Below, one piece after another: positions 45,001 to 55,127 of a DNA stretch of 64,000 nt. The notes beneath the pieces are model-generated. The model saw only the letters and a list, made by a program, of their open reading frames with translations. It was not told the DNA's origin and searched no databases. The position numbers and the translations under genes are program-made. Source of the stretch: Heligmosomoides polygyrus polygyrus. Taxonomy: Eukaryota > Nematoda > Chromadorea > Rhabditida > Heligmosomidae. The DNA lies in NCBI GenBank assembly GCA_947396885.1, contig OX377202.1, positions 74,248,643-74,312,642 on the forward strand, read 5' to 3'. Every line of letters starts with the position of its first letter. Positions within the stretch are counted from its first letter, which is position 1.

Positions 45001-48000
45001 CGATGGATGAATGAAAGGAAGCGCTGGCGCTTTCCTTCCACTGCGTTCGACTTCGTCCTTTGAATAAGATGGTTCCTAACAAAACTTTCGACAGCAATTC
45101 AGTTCATCAATGAGCACTATACATTCTAAGTTTTAAACATGTGATTTAATCACCGTGTACATCTGAGCGATTCCAGAGACATCAAATCTTTGAAGGTGTT
45201 ATTTTCAAAAAAGGTCGTAAATGCACTCTGTGCGGATATCGTTTGAAATGTCAAAATTAATACCCTTCTCGAAAGTCGTCAAGGTGCTGTTTTTTGTTTT
45301 TGTTTTTGGAACAAATTTGAAGCTTCATCAGAGTCGTCAGTGCAAGTATCCATTTATATTGTTCTTCATCCTCCGTCTTTCTTCGAACCGTTGATTCGCT
45401 ATCACGAGGCGTCACTCCGCTTACTGGCTGTCAACCCCTTGCAGCAGCCGCTACTGTGAATAGCGATTCCACAGAGAATGCACCCGGATGCTCCACTGTA
45501 CACATGCGCCACTGCGCTGTCAAAATATTTTTGGTCAACTGTAGAACGCCAAACTCATCTGCTTGTAAGCTTAGTCTATCCGGTCACCCTCCCTGAAGAT
45601 GGACTTTTGAAATTGAATTGTCGAATATTCTAAGTGTACGTTCTCTCGCTTCATAAGTTCGCAGTTCATTATGCGGAGCCGAGCAAAAAGAGCCCCGTAT
45701 ATCAGAGTCGAGCAACAAACGTGGTCCTCCAATGGACCTTTTATTCGAAATCACGCATCAACAGCTTTATCATCGACAGAAGCTTACCGATCTACCGCGT
45801 TCGGCCGTTTATGTTTATGTCATGTTTATGTTTATTTGTTACGACTATTTAAGGCAGTCGTGTGACAACTAATGGAACATCACTACTCAACAACAAATAA
45901 CACTTCAAACAACAGAAGGCTTTCCCGAAGTTAGCACTTCGGTAAAGCCTTCTTAGCAAATGTCTGAAAGGTTCAAATTTTTCGAAGAAGGTATGCAGAT
46001 CCGCCCCTAGCAGTAAAAAAGTGAGCCCTAGCTCATGACTTCGGTTTGGAGTAGCAAATTTTATAACTAGTTCTTCTAGTCCGTTGTCCCCCTCTCCAAG
46101 TTCTCCACTACAAACCGAACCGAAAAGTTCTTCGTTCCACACGAATTTTCGCAGTGCTTAGCTCGCGCTTGAACCGACGCTTCAGAACGGCTATCCCTCA
46201 TAGAAGGGCAATTATGAGTGGATGTGAGGTGAGGCATGGATCGCTGAGCAGGAGCTAAGTGGCCGTTCCGGGAGAATCGGAAGTAGTAGTAATCTGGAAT
46301 CGCTATTTACAGCAGCGGCTGCTGGAAGGGGTTGATATGTAGCTAGTAAGCTGAACGATGCCACGTGATAGTCCATAGTTTGAAGGAAAACGGCGGATGA
46401 GGAGTAATTGGAATGAACCGAGTAAAATTTTTTACGCCCAGTAGCCGGAAGTGAAGACAATCGGGTTTCTGGCCGCCCTTCGAATAGTGATCTCACCCAG
46501 TGCGTAAGCCGTTCTCCACAACAGTTTAATTGCTCCCTCATTTCTTGATGTCTCACTCTGGAGCTGAGCACACAGACAGAATGGAAAATCTTCTTCATAG
46601 AGGAGCTCATTATGGGTCGGTATTAGCAGAATGAGTACTCTTCGTGGAGAACTTATGAAGTGTGGAATGATCATGAGGTCTTCTGAATGAATAGTAATTA
46701 CGTCTACATATTATATTTGCCAGCTCTCCACCAGTGTACAGCGCAATCGCTTTGAGTGGGTTTTCTGGAAAAGAGCTTAACTATTGTGCTACTTCTCTTC
46801 TTTTTTTTTTTGTTCGACCGGCTAGTTGAGCTCGCATGGCGCAGTTGGAGGAGGCGCCCACTCTCGCACTGGACTATTACTCGAACCCTGGAAAAAAGAA
46901 CCTACCAAAAGAGTACGACTCCCTCCTTCGATTCTCGAACCTCAACCTTGAGGTCGAGCATCGCTATCAGACTCCTCTGGGAAAGATTGAACTTCATCAT
47001 CAACTGCGCAACGCAGTCTGCAGCAGGCCAAATATTCAATGAAATTTCGTACATACATGATATCACGTAAAAGTAGAACGCATAGCGTAAGGGACATTAG
47101 GACATTTTTGTTTAGTTGTTCTTTATTTACATCTGCAAAACCTACAAAACCTGCATACGCCGTATTTTTTTGGGAAAATTTTTCGAAAACAATATAATAA
47201 AGTATTATAAGTAATCACATTGGATGTAATGAAACCCTACTTTTTCGCTCAGAAAAAATACAGATTATGTAGAGCTCCAAGGTTCTGATTTCCATGCCGA
47301 ACAAAACTTCCTGCCCGTCCAGGCTTGGTGACCAGACTTATATGAAAAGGAGAAAATATGACATATACAGACACTAGTCACCACCGATCCTCGTGTCAAA
47401 GCCAATATAATAATTATTAAATCGTTCTTTAATATTAGTTATTAATGCTAGTTATTGTTAATTACATTAATCATTATTCATTATTACCTTATTCTAGTCC
47501 CTCATAGAAATTGGTCGACCCTTTGGAGTTCTTAATATGTGCAGAGGCACCAGCAGACGTTTAGCGGGAACGCCTTTCCACTTCCAACCCGAATGCGCAA
47601 AATAGCAAGGAGCCGGTTTCAGTGGCTGATCTCTTCGTTCTTCGCGGTGCTCTCGGTGCTGATACGGTCTGACCCCGGCTACGTCCACTACTGCACGGTC
47701 TACGTGTCGCATCCCAGAACAGCTGTGAGTTATCTTTTCACAGACGCAGCACTGAACGACAGAAGGTGATGCTGTGCTCGGTTGAGGTGTTCTCTCTGTG
47801 TGTGATGTCGATTCTGGAAGCAGTGGCTCTCGTCTACTTCATCCTGCTGCTTCAATCGAATCAACGAAGACAAGTGAACGAGTTTGTAAACAACGCGATG
47901 CACACTCTGACTGAGCGATACCAACTTCAGGTACCCGGTTCAGTCTATCTCTTTGAAGGAAATAATTCTTTGAGGGAATTCTAAGCAGGCATGGGAGAAT

Positions 48001-51000
48001 CCGACATGGTCGGGAACCTCGCCTTCCATTTGTTGCTGCTCATCAACCCTAGACCTGATTTATGAAGTCATAAGCGGGCTTGAACAGTCCCGCGACTTGT
48101 TCAAGGGCAGAGAGCCGTGCTCCCGAAAATCACATAACACTTTTGAAAGTGAGCAGTTAATTTGAGCCTTGGCAGCACAGAGGATGCCGGCTGGTGCCCA
48201 CCCTGAATCTTGTGCCGGCCCCTCAGAGCCCCCCCCCCCCAAAGCTCTTTACCCTTCGAGGTTGGAGAACTGATGCGAGAATTCTCTGAGAAAAATAAAG
48301 CATTGATTTCTCAGTGGCTGGCCATCTCAACCCACCATGGGGAGGAACTAGCATCCAAATTACCTCCACGACATCCCCTAGAAGTAGAATGCATGGCACA
48401 TGCCAAGTAGGGATTACCTAATACCACTATTGATCCTTCAATCATTCTTCTCCGTTTCGATGTCTTACCCTTTTCGGGCTCGAAACAGGCTTTTATTGAC
48501 ACCTTTGAGCACCAATGCATCAGCGAGTAGAAGGAATCATCAAAAAGGAGACGACCGCCATTTCTACGACGCTGTTAGCACTCTTCCACCCCTATGGATT
48601 TCGAAACCGATCATCTTCCAAGAGCTCCTTAGGTTTTCTTTGTTCCTCATCTATAGCAGCCGACAACTTCGAAGGGATTTCTGAGAAACTGCTCATTCTC
48701 CTAGCCAGGTTTTCGTTCCTCTTACCATTAGTTAACTTTCTATAAGCGTAACGCTAATAGCTGAATGGGTACATATCAGTAGATGAGAACTAGGGCTCCT
48801 CATAATGGCTTCGACTCATCTGCTGGGATGCTTTGCGTGAAGTCATGATACTATTCAATAGCCATAACGACTTAGATCGTTGAAGAGCTTCTTCTCTGGA
48901 TACCACGTAGTGCCCTTTCCAGGGTTATAGGGGAAGGGGGTGGAGGATTAATTGGTTACGAACAACGACAGTTTCCAACTTTCCGTTTCAATTTTCTGAA
49001 CTTCGAAACGTGGTCTGAATCCGTCGCGCTTTCACAGAGCTACTTGCTTTCAGAACTTTAAGTTACGACTGTCTCCGATCCATAAGGTGTCCATCCTTGT
49101 TGGTTCTGAATTCCAGGAAAACGTTCGCATCATGCGAATCCTCATTCCGTCGGTGACTGTACATGCTGTTTTGGGTATGATCGGCCTCGTGTCGCTGCTG
49201 GTGTTCGCCATAGTGCATAGGTTCGTCCATTTCTTTTCTTTTTCGAGAGTAGATAACTTACAGCGAATGCGCATGGTTTTTTTCTGTTTTGCACTTTTTT
49301 GAATGGTATTATAATATACTTAACGCAGTCCATGAAGCAATGAACGTGGAACTGTGGAATTTTCCTGGCAGTAGCTTTTGGACTCAAACTTGGTCCACCT
49401 CTGAAAATGGGTTTCGATCACCACGAGGTTGTTCCAACACCAAATATGCCACCCATTGTCGTGCCGATTGCCAGTTTGCTCATGTGCTTCCTCCGCTCAT
49501 TACGACATGCTAAAGTGAACTAGTGGGTCGCGTTTGCTCAAGGAACACGGCAGGAGTCGTATTCTTCGTTTAAGACCCTTTCGAAAAAAGAGCGTTACTA
49601 AGTGTCCATGGGTTCCCCTGACACCTCGTGAAGACCAATGTGTTGAACTGATCCAGTAGTCTAGATGTAAAAATTAGAATTGACTGCTAGCACAACTGCT
49701 AGAGGACGTATTGGGCTGAGCAGGTCTTGATCGAAACTTCCTGTCATTTCAAAAAATCATGTTTCTGTAAGTATATAATCTCATTCAAACACATTGTCTC
49801 CGCCATGGTCTAAGACATTTGTCTAACGGTCGGCCAGCTTCTCGATTCTCTCGGCTAAGAAACCACCGACCTCAATCTTGTGAGGTTGACGCAGAGACCG
49901 ACAACACTTCTTGCCGGCAGTCACACATACTGAAATCACTCAGATCTACGTGGTTCTGCCAGTAGGGAATTCCAATGACCCCGTCGACTATACCTCACCG
50001 CTCATTTCGCGTAGTACACGTTATTCAACTTCAGTGCTTTTCACTGCACATTTAGCGGACACTGTGGCGCATGACAGTAGTACTTCACCAACGTCTTGTG
50101 GGACATGGCAAACATTCAGTCTTCAGTCAGTCCGCTGCACCTAACTCGAGGAACACGAAGGCGTCGGAGCATTTACTGATTTAAGCGAAAGTATCAGTCC
50201 CCCCCCCCCACCCCGGTTGGGCTTGCACCCCTCCTTACTTCAGCTAGCTGCATTTGTGATAGGAGCGTAATCCGGATGAACTGAAAATCATGGAACAGTC
50301 CGGTACTCTCCTGCTTCTCTCTTCTTCAAACCTCGCCATTGTAGGTTGTTGGCATTGTAGGACAATAAATGTATGTTGTGCCACACAAGGTTTACAGATG
50401 GATTTTTATTATACAAGACCTGTCCTTTCGACTTGCCATCGTCTTCAGAGGCCAGTTGGATCCACCGCAAGGGCTGATTGTATAATAGAGATCCACTTGA
50501 AAACCTTGTTGCAAAACATACATTGATTGACAAAAATCTACGTGCTCTGATGAAAATTCGAAACGCTAGCACTTTTTGGCTTAAGCCTCCAGCGGCTGCT
50601 ACAACAATCTCCAGTCTTAGGCAAGAAAGTGAAACACCTTTTCTGCGAAGGCCTTCAGCTTAACCGGTTTCATGCTAGTATCATGGCCGGCTCATCCCGA
50701 TATGACGTGTGAGTGCTGATAAATTGTTGTTACCTAGACAGATATCGTGAAGGTTCCGACCGATCAAAATCCTTGTAACGCTAACTAGAGCTTTATCTAT
50801 GAGCTTGAATGCCGGACATGCAGCCAGACATACATTGGGGAAACCGGAAGGGTACTTGCTATTCGTGTTAATGAACATCTAGCGTGCAAAAGGCGGGGTA
50901 TCTTAACGAATCCTCTGGGCAAGCATAAAGTGGAGGAACATGGCGGAAACGACTTTGATGTGAAGTGCACGATTTTGACCATCGAGACAGATATTTCGTC

Positions 51001-52237
51001 TAGAAAAGCGCTGGAGGTGTTCTGGATTCTTTCACGAAATCCACGAATGAACAATCGAAATGAGTGTCCTTCGGTCACCGATGACTTTCTGCCATTTATT
51101 TCGCACTGTGAGTTATAGAGCGACCGGTGGTGACAAGGATGTGGTTAAGAATGACACTGGTATACACAGTATACATAGTGTAGAATGAACAGTATAGTGA
51201 GTCTCAGTCACCATCTGTCGACTAACTGCGGCAGCGGCGTCGCTCCACACAAGCGGTGGATCAGCGGGTGAGTTTATCGTTCATGGGTTCGGGATTTCTT
51301 GCTATGCCTCAAGACGATATCCGAAAGGCTAGAGTCGATGAGGCGTTTGGTCGGATAGATAGCAACATCCGAATCCTCAAGCCACTTTTAGGCCTCCGAA
51401 GATGACGAACGGGTCGAAACGTTAGGCCGCTCAATAAATACTGGTCCACCTAACAACCTCGTTCGGCACAGAAGTAATCGAAACATCTAAATAATGCCGA
51501 GGTTTTACGAAGAGAGAACTTGGAGAATGCTAACTAGAGCATTCGTTCGGTCCACAAGTTGCCTCTACTTTCTATTTATTTTATTGCATATACCAGTGTG
51601 CAGAACATCAGGCAGTGAATAAACAGGTGGTCTCTGCAAAAATTAGAGTCAGAATTTTAGGCTTACCCCACCAATCGTTTTGTTAGCAGTGAAAACTTTA
51701 CTTTTGCTGTGACTTTCGATATATTGTTGTCTTCTTAGGTGTGATGTAATACCATTTGGGCTCAGCGTGCAGCGTGCTTATTTTATTCTGCCAAGAGTTC
51801 GGCAGGACCTTACCCTAGTTGTCAACAAAAAATCGCTCCCCTAATCCGAGTTTTCGAACATCGTTGATTTATGACGACTCCTCGTGTTCAAGGTCAGCTG
51901 AGGAGCGCATGGTGGTGCGGTTCGCGCCCTTCTCTGAACTGGTCCTGCTTGTTGTACCGGTATATGCAATCGTTTTCCCTTTCGTGGCCATCCTGAGGAA
52001 CAAGCAGCTGTGGCAAGCGTCCCGGTAAGCGAAAAGAACACAACCGCTTATGGACCGAGCTGGCTACGACCACATTCCAGGCGAGCTCTACCGTGTCTGT
52101 TCAACGAGCGTCCTGCGCCGCCTTCAGAAGACCGTCTTATTCCCGATCATACGGTGATCGTATCACGGCCAAGCAAGCAGATGGAACGCGACTCAGATAC
52201 TCACTTCGACATGTTGCAGGAAATGTGGAAGAAATAG
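41832..52237 (+). CDS. Seven-transmembrane chemoreceptor, nematode Sre/Sra-type, eight exons found; one frame break
   Basis: Exons: 41832-42013, 44358-44429, 44483-44624, 47623-47724, 47744-47930, 49117-49220, 51893-52024 and 52081-52237. All junction phases agree except 47724/47744. The product of about 360 aa has TM1 and TM2 in exon 1, an extracellular loop with two Cys in exon 2, TM3 with LVLAVERTIATLKYKTYE in exon 3, TM4 across exons 3-4, TM5 and LTERYQLQ in exon 5, ENVRIMRILIPS and TM6 in exon 6, TM7 with VYAIVFPFVAILR in exon 7, and a cytoplasmic tail ending FDMLQEMWKK in exon 8. ERYQL-EN and the TM7 motif are typical of Sre/Sra-class receptors, which sense chemicals in sensory neurons. 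The first coding exon was not found. Introns of 2-3 kb are packed with repeats. It may be a working gene with an assembly error or a young pseudogene. Confidence 0.82.
42125..42240 (-). mobile_element. tRNA-like unit in chemoreceptor intron 1
   Basis: Minus strand: CTCTGGCGACAGGCTGGAGT as a possible A-box region and GCGGGTTCGCGTCCCGTCGG as B box with a T-arm-like stem. It is flanked by TTTTTTGTTAACAAAAACTC, recalling the flank of the units at 37.1 and 40.1 kb. Confidence 0.45.
42829..42942 (+). mobile_element. tRNA-derived SINE, 5' part only
   Basis: AATCGGTAGTTCAGTGGTAG is a good A-box-like head, TTTCCTGGTTCGGACTCCC the B box, and CAGGCCAACGTAGCCCTCCA the start of the core. The 3' half is missing after CTCCGGGGTC. 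Confidence 0.65.
43511..44284. repeat. Foldback repeat with tRNA-like unit, inside chemoreceptor intron 1
   Basis: 43511-43775 and 44046-44284 are inverted copies of each other (with an extra stretch in the left arm near 43560-43620), around a centre of about 270 bp. Each arm includes GGTGGCTCAGGTGGCAGAGG, an A-box-like block, and in the left arm GGTTCGGCTCCCC as a B-box-like block. It is unrelated in overall sequence to the 37.1-kb palindrome but built the same way. Confidence 0.75.
44358..44429 (+). CDS. Chemoreceptor exon 2 (extracellular loop)
   Basis: A 72-nt exon after CTTTCAG, ending at GTCAGT. It reads LVKTLTEDNACNSLYEAKWC; the paired cysteines are typical of the loop before TM3. Phase 2 in and phase 2 out match both neighbours. 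Confidence 0.75.
44483..44624 (+). CDS. Chemoreceptor exon 3 (TM3, start of TM4)
   Basis: A 142-nt exon after GTTTCAG, ending CAG|GTGGGA in phase 0. It contains FPVVLSIYATLCGILVLAVE and the following ERTIATLKYKTYE, the strongest family signature in the gene. The preceding intron is only 53 nt. Confidence 0.82.
46815..47110 (+). mobile_element. tRNA-derived SINE, diverged, in chemoreceptor intron 3
   Basis: CATGGCGCAGTTGGAGGAGG is a clear A box and TTACTCGAACCCTGG the B-box region. The 3' block retains AAAGTAGAACGCATAGCG. The core is diverged, suggesting an older copy. Confidence 0.6.
47623..47724 (+). CDS. Chemoreceptor exon 4 (TM4, second extracellular loop)
   Basis: After GGTTTCAG it reads WLISSFFAVLSVLIRSDPGY, then VHYCTVYVSHPRTA, and meets GTGAGT at 47725. 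The next coding block starts only 19 nt later in an incompatible phase, so the 3' boundary is uncertain. Confidence 0.7.
47744..47930 (+). CDS. Chemoreceptor exon 5 (TM5, third cytoplasmic loop)
   Basis: RSTERQKVMLCSVEVFSLCV leads into TM5; the exon then has LLLQSNQRRQVNEF and ends LTERYQLQ at CAG|GTACCC in phase 0. TTTTCACAG precedes 47744. The frame is shifted by one relative to exon 4. Confidence 0.75.
48170..48425 (+). mobile_element. tRNA-derived SINE in chemoreceptor intron 5
   Basis: Contains a diverged head, a run of 12 C (48229-48240) in place of part of the core, the middle CAGTGGCTGGCCATC, and a good 3' block GTAGAATGCATGGCACATGC with AGGGATTACCTAATACC. Confidence 0.65.
49117..49220 (+). 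CDS. Chemoreceptor exon 6 (TM6)
   Basis: After AATTCCAG it reads ENVRIMRILIPSVTVHAVLG and ends FAIVH plus two bases at the donor GTTCGT (phase 2). It joins exon 5 as ERYQLQ-ENVR, the expected family motif. Confidence 0.8.
50426..50448 (-). other. Hammerhead-ribozyme-like core upstream of the GIY-YIG module
   Basis: Minus strand CTGAAGA, then CGATGGCAAGTC, then GAAAG. CUGANGA and GAAA are present, but stem II is weak. Its orientation is opposite to the GIY-YIG frame at 50789. Confidence 0.3.
50789..51118 (+). pseudogene. Penelope-like element GIY-YIG endonuclease domain, N-terminally cut
   Basis: The frame is open from 50789 to a TAG at 51118 (109 codons) and begins SFIYELECRTCSQTYIGETG, with FIY and YIG as the two strands of the GIY-YIG nuclease fold, an upstream Cys pair, then VNEHL, NPLGKHKVEEHGG, and DISSRKALEVFWI with the metal-binding Glu, ending NNRNECPSVTDDFLPF. 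Penelope-like retroelements join this nuclease to a reverse transcriptase; the RT part is not recognisable upstream, where a stop lies at 50786. It sits in intron 6 of the chemoreceptor. Confidence 0.85.
51250..51490 (+). repeat. Penelope-like 3' region with hammerhead-like motif
   Basis: GGATCAGCGGGTGAGTTTAT is followed by CTCCGAAGATGACGAACGGG and TCGAAACGTTAGGCC (51394-51425), then AATAAATACTGG and CCACCTAACAACCTCGTTCG. The core reads CCGAAGA instead of CUGANGA, so a ribozyme here would be impaired. Related pieces are at 13545-13620 and 31965-32200. Confidence 0.6.
51893..52024 (+). CDS. Chemoreceptor exon 7 (TM7)
   Basis: SAEERMVVRFAPFSELVLLV, then VPVYAIVFPFVAILRNKQLW. The donor GTAAGC at 52025 is strong. 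The acceptor TTCAAG before 51893 is atypical but gives the right phase; the nearby GTCAG would not. Confidence 0.75.
52081..52237 (+). CDS. Chemoreceptor exon 8 (cytoplasmic tail)
   Basis: A 56-nt intron (GTAAGC to ATTCCAG) precedes it and the phase fits. It is a hydrophilic tail with RPAPPSEDRLIPDHT and ends FDMLQEMWKK before a TAG. This exon argues that the gene, apart from one break, has stayed coding to the end. Confidence 0.75.
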
Positions 52238-52239
52238 AT

Positions 52240-52920
52240 TATACGATTGTAGACTCCTCAGCTCTGCTGACAGAAACCGTTTGAAGAGACTGGCTACACA
52301 GGTGGCCTACACATGGCCGTACGACATCTCACGTTGTTCAGGACAGACACTAGACATTCAATATTTAGAACGGTACAACTAATGTTAGAAAGGTCAAAAG
52401 TACAAACCAGCCATAAGGTACCCATCTAAACAAAAAGGAAACAAACTAAATGGTGATTTTAAACGAAACCCTTTTAAATCAGGGAAAGGAGCGGGAAGGT
52501 TCAGCATCCTTAGTAAGCCGTAAGCAGCGCCCTTACAGTGGAGAAATGCTGCCTAAGATTTGAGGTCTAAAAAATAGCCCAGTTCCACCACTCTAGTTTG
52601 AGAGTGAGTCAATTCTAAACACATTATTGTGTTGTCAGGAATCAATAGAGAATGCTTTGTTGAGCAGTTTATGCACTATGCACAGATCATCAACATTTCG
52701 CCTAATTTCTAAACAAGGTGGAAGGGACAGGTATTACGCCAGTACAAGAACCCCCAACCTTACCAATATCTTTCCTGTGAAATCGCTCTGTACCTTTTCG
52801 GCCACGTGCATTTTTTGTGTTGCGAGAAAATTTTTCTTCCATGCTACAAAAAAACGGTCGGAATTTGTACGCAAATAACAATAGATTCCTATTTCTAGTT
52901 GAGACCCTGCGAGTAAGATC
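52240..52920. other. Downstream of the chemoreceptor; no gene recognised
   Basis: AT-rich sequence with short frames. No clear AATAAA poly(A) signal was identified for the receptor. Confidence 0.35.
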
Positions 52921-52929
52921 ACCTGAAGA

Positions 52930-53290
52930 TATTGGGTTGATCGAAAAGTCTTACGCACTTTACGCTACTGCCTGTTGAATTTGTTAAAGCTCTTACAGTA
53001 CTGATCTTGTGTGGTGGCGGTCTCTGATGCCGCCCTTGCATCAGGGACCCTCGCATACACCTCACACTCGCCGGGCTCTGCGAGTGCGCGTCGGCTCCCG
53101 CGGACGCCGTAGCACTATCACGAAAATCTTGCAATGTCATGAACCATGTGATGTGACATGGGTGTTCGTAGGCCGGCCTGTCACAAGGGCCTGTCGCCTG
53201 CAATCGAATGTCCGTGTTCGGCTTAGTTCGCAGAGCGGGCAGTTTCCAGGGGCACCACGAGGAGGAACGGACATCGCCACCATCACAACG
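52930..53290 (-). mobile_element. RTE element, 5' fragment only
   Basis: The minus strand matches the start of the RTE copy at 13676-13940: ORF1 (53274-53137), then the ASAGADAHSQSPASVRCMRG region, ending near 53000. 5'-only remains are unusual because RTE copies normally lose their 5' ends; a deletion or later rearrangement must have removed the rest. Confidence 0.8.
53137..53274 (-). CDS. RTE ORF1 (second copy), intact 45-aa frame
   Basis: The same Cys-containing small protein as at 13683-13820, starting MSVPPRGAPGNCPLCELSRT and ending THVTSHGS. It has no stop or frameshift although the rest of this element is missing. See the first copy for interpretation. Confidence 0.55.
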   Translation of the reverse strand: MSVPPRGAPGNCPLCELSRTRTFDCRRQALVTGRPTNTHVTSHGS

Positions 53291-53408
53291 ACCCTCCCTA
53301 CCTGATATTTTAGTTCGGTCATTAATGCATCCCAGCAGGTTTGCGATCCCCTTAGTTTACGACCACGATCTTGTGGAGGAATCGAAATAGCCTACCTCGA
53401 CGTGGCCG

Positions 53409-53904
53409 CTACTCGCAGCACTTAAGCGCATCAAATTCCACTTGAATCCAGCTGTTAGTAGCGGTTTTTATCAGCAACAAAATATGCAGAACCAACGCGT
53501 TCATGAAAAGCAGGAAATAAATGTCAACAATCGCAGCACACGATACAACAAAAACAAAAACTGTGGCAACAACAGCACGGAACAGCGGAAGGTCGAAGGT
53601 GGCCAACATGAACTCTTCGAAGGGTAACAAGGCAATAACAACAGCGTCAGAGTGAGTGAAGGGTCAAGCGGCTGTTCAGTCTACAAACCAAGAAGAGCAG
53701 AGCAGATAACACAACCGGCTCGTCGCTAAATCCATTTTGCACGCATTGCTGGAGCGTTTGGCACTGAACGTAAAGGGTGGTTAGCATTTCGGAAAACACA
53801 CGGACGAGAACGATGAAGATTTTGCTGTTCCAGTCTCTGGCAACAGTCGTTTCGGGGACGTTTCTATTTGGGGAAACCCGCCGATGGGCACTGCCATATT
53901 TCAC
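53409..53904 (-). CDS. Possible membrane-protein exons, unrecognised
   Basis: Two minus-strand frames are strongly hydrophobic: 53904-53647 includes KIFIVLVRVFSEMLTTLYVQ and SDEPVVLSALLFLV; 53630-53409 includes AVVATVFVFVVSCAAIVDIY and FLLFMNALVLHILLL. Together they would give about four membrane spans. A GTTTGT donor-like site ends the first, but no convincing acceptor joins them. It could be part of another chemoreceptor, reading opposite to the one at 41.8-52.2 kb, or a decayed one. No family motif is recognised. Confidence 0.25.
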
Positions 53905-54094
53905 AACAAAACTATCATTTCCCCAACTAATCGCATCTTCCTTAGGTCAGGGAAAGCCAGATTCCCGTGGATTCGAGGAACCTCAAAGTCATCTAATACG
54001 AGTTCTTTTTTCTGCATTTCAACCGAACACGAGGATACAAAGGAGCTAAGCATCGTGAGAAACAGAAGCAATGTATTTCCCCTTTTTCAACTCA

Positions 54095-54300
54095 TAAGGG
54101 AAGGGTCTGAAGCGTATGCCTGAACGGGGAGAGCGAGTCATATGGGAAGAATCTCCACCCCTCAATTAGTATAAAAATGTTTCTTTTTTGCCAACTGGTT
54201 AAACCCAAGGAGTGGGGAGTTCCTGGATTTATCGTGGAATCGACGGCGCAATGCACTAACGAGTGCTGGAGTGTCTCTTGTACGCCCGCGATGCCACTGC
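54095..54300. repeat. Left member of a ~205-bp inverted repeat pair
   Basis: Matches the reverse complement of 55128-55322 at roughly four positions in five over its whole length; shared blocks include CCCCTCAATTAGTATAAAAATG and GTCTGAAGCGTATGCCTGA. Sequence just beyond it (54330-54375, GGGGTTCGGTTCTCC) is B-box-like. Confidence 0.75.
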
Positions 54301-54859
54301 CCGCAATTTGCTCGGAGCGCAATGGGTACTGACGTTGTTTCGTGCGATGGAGGCCGGGGTTCGGTTCTCCCGCGTTGCGGTATTTTCGCATTTCAACTGA
54401 TTGGCTGAGTTGTGATGTCTACACAATTTTCAAAGTTTTCTGCACATTTTCCAGCTATGAGCTCTGGAGAGTAACTTTTTTGCTTACTACTGACCGTTTA
54501 ACATAATGCTGTATGGAAGTTCAGAACCAGTACACAAGCGCAAACTGCATGAACAGCGCACATCGTTTCGTTTTTGCATGGTTCTTGAACCCAAGGAGCT
54601 ATTAACCGTCGAATTTAATCGCATCTATTTGACCGCAATGTCAGCCGTGCATACGTGCTAAGCTACCGTCATCGGCCACATCTTTAAAAACGGTTATCAT
54701 GGTCGTGAAAGGACTCATCCATTCATGGTCAGGGAAGCATACAACTATTTCGCGGCTTCAGAACTGGTGCGATCATGCGCTGCTCCTTACTACTGTTGTT
54801 TTATACGTTTTGCTCATCTATGTCGATAGCTGGGATACGTCGTCCTTTTCGCTAAGGGT

Positions 54860-55070
54860 GACACCGTCGGAAGATTGGTCTTAACCTTGATTTGCCCGAA
54901 AGGTGGCCACGAGGGTGCCCAAAGCAGCGGTGGCTTGATACGCTGCAGCAGGACTTCAAGATGGCTAGCTTGCACCCTGATCAGGCATTTGATCAGGAAA
55001 AGCGGCGCCGGCATTCCAGGAAAGCGGACCACACAACTAAGCGGGACAAACGTTGAAGAAGAAGTAGCCG
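54860..55070 (+). mobile_element. RTE element, 3' end fragment
   Basis: CGAAAGGTGGCCACGAGGGT, GCGGTGGCTTGATACGCTGC and AGCGGGACAAACGTTGAAGA follow the order of the 3' end of the RTE copy at 16650-16817. It belongs to a related, diverged subfamily. It lies between the two members of the 205-bp inverted repeat. Confidence 0.7.
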
Positions 55071-55127
55071 ACAGATGGGGTGGTTCGTAATCCACCTAGT
55101 TAGTTATTCGATTTCGCTTCTAGGCAG

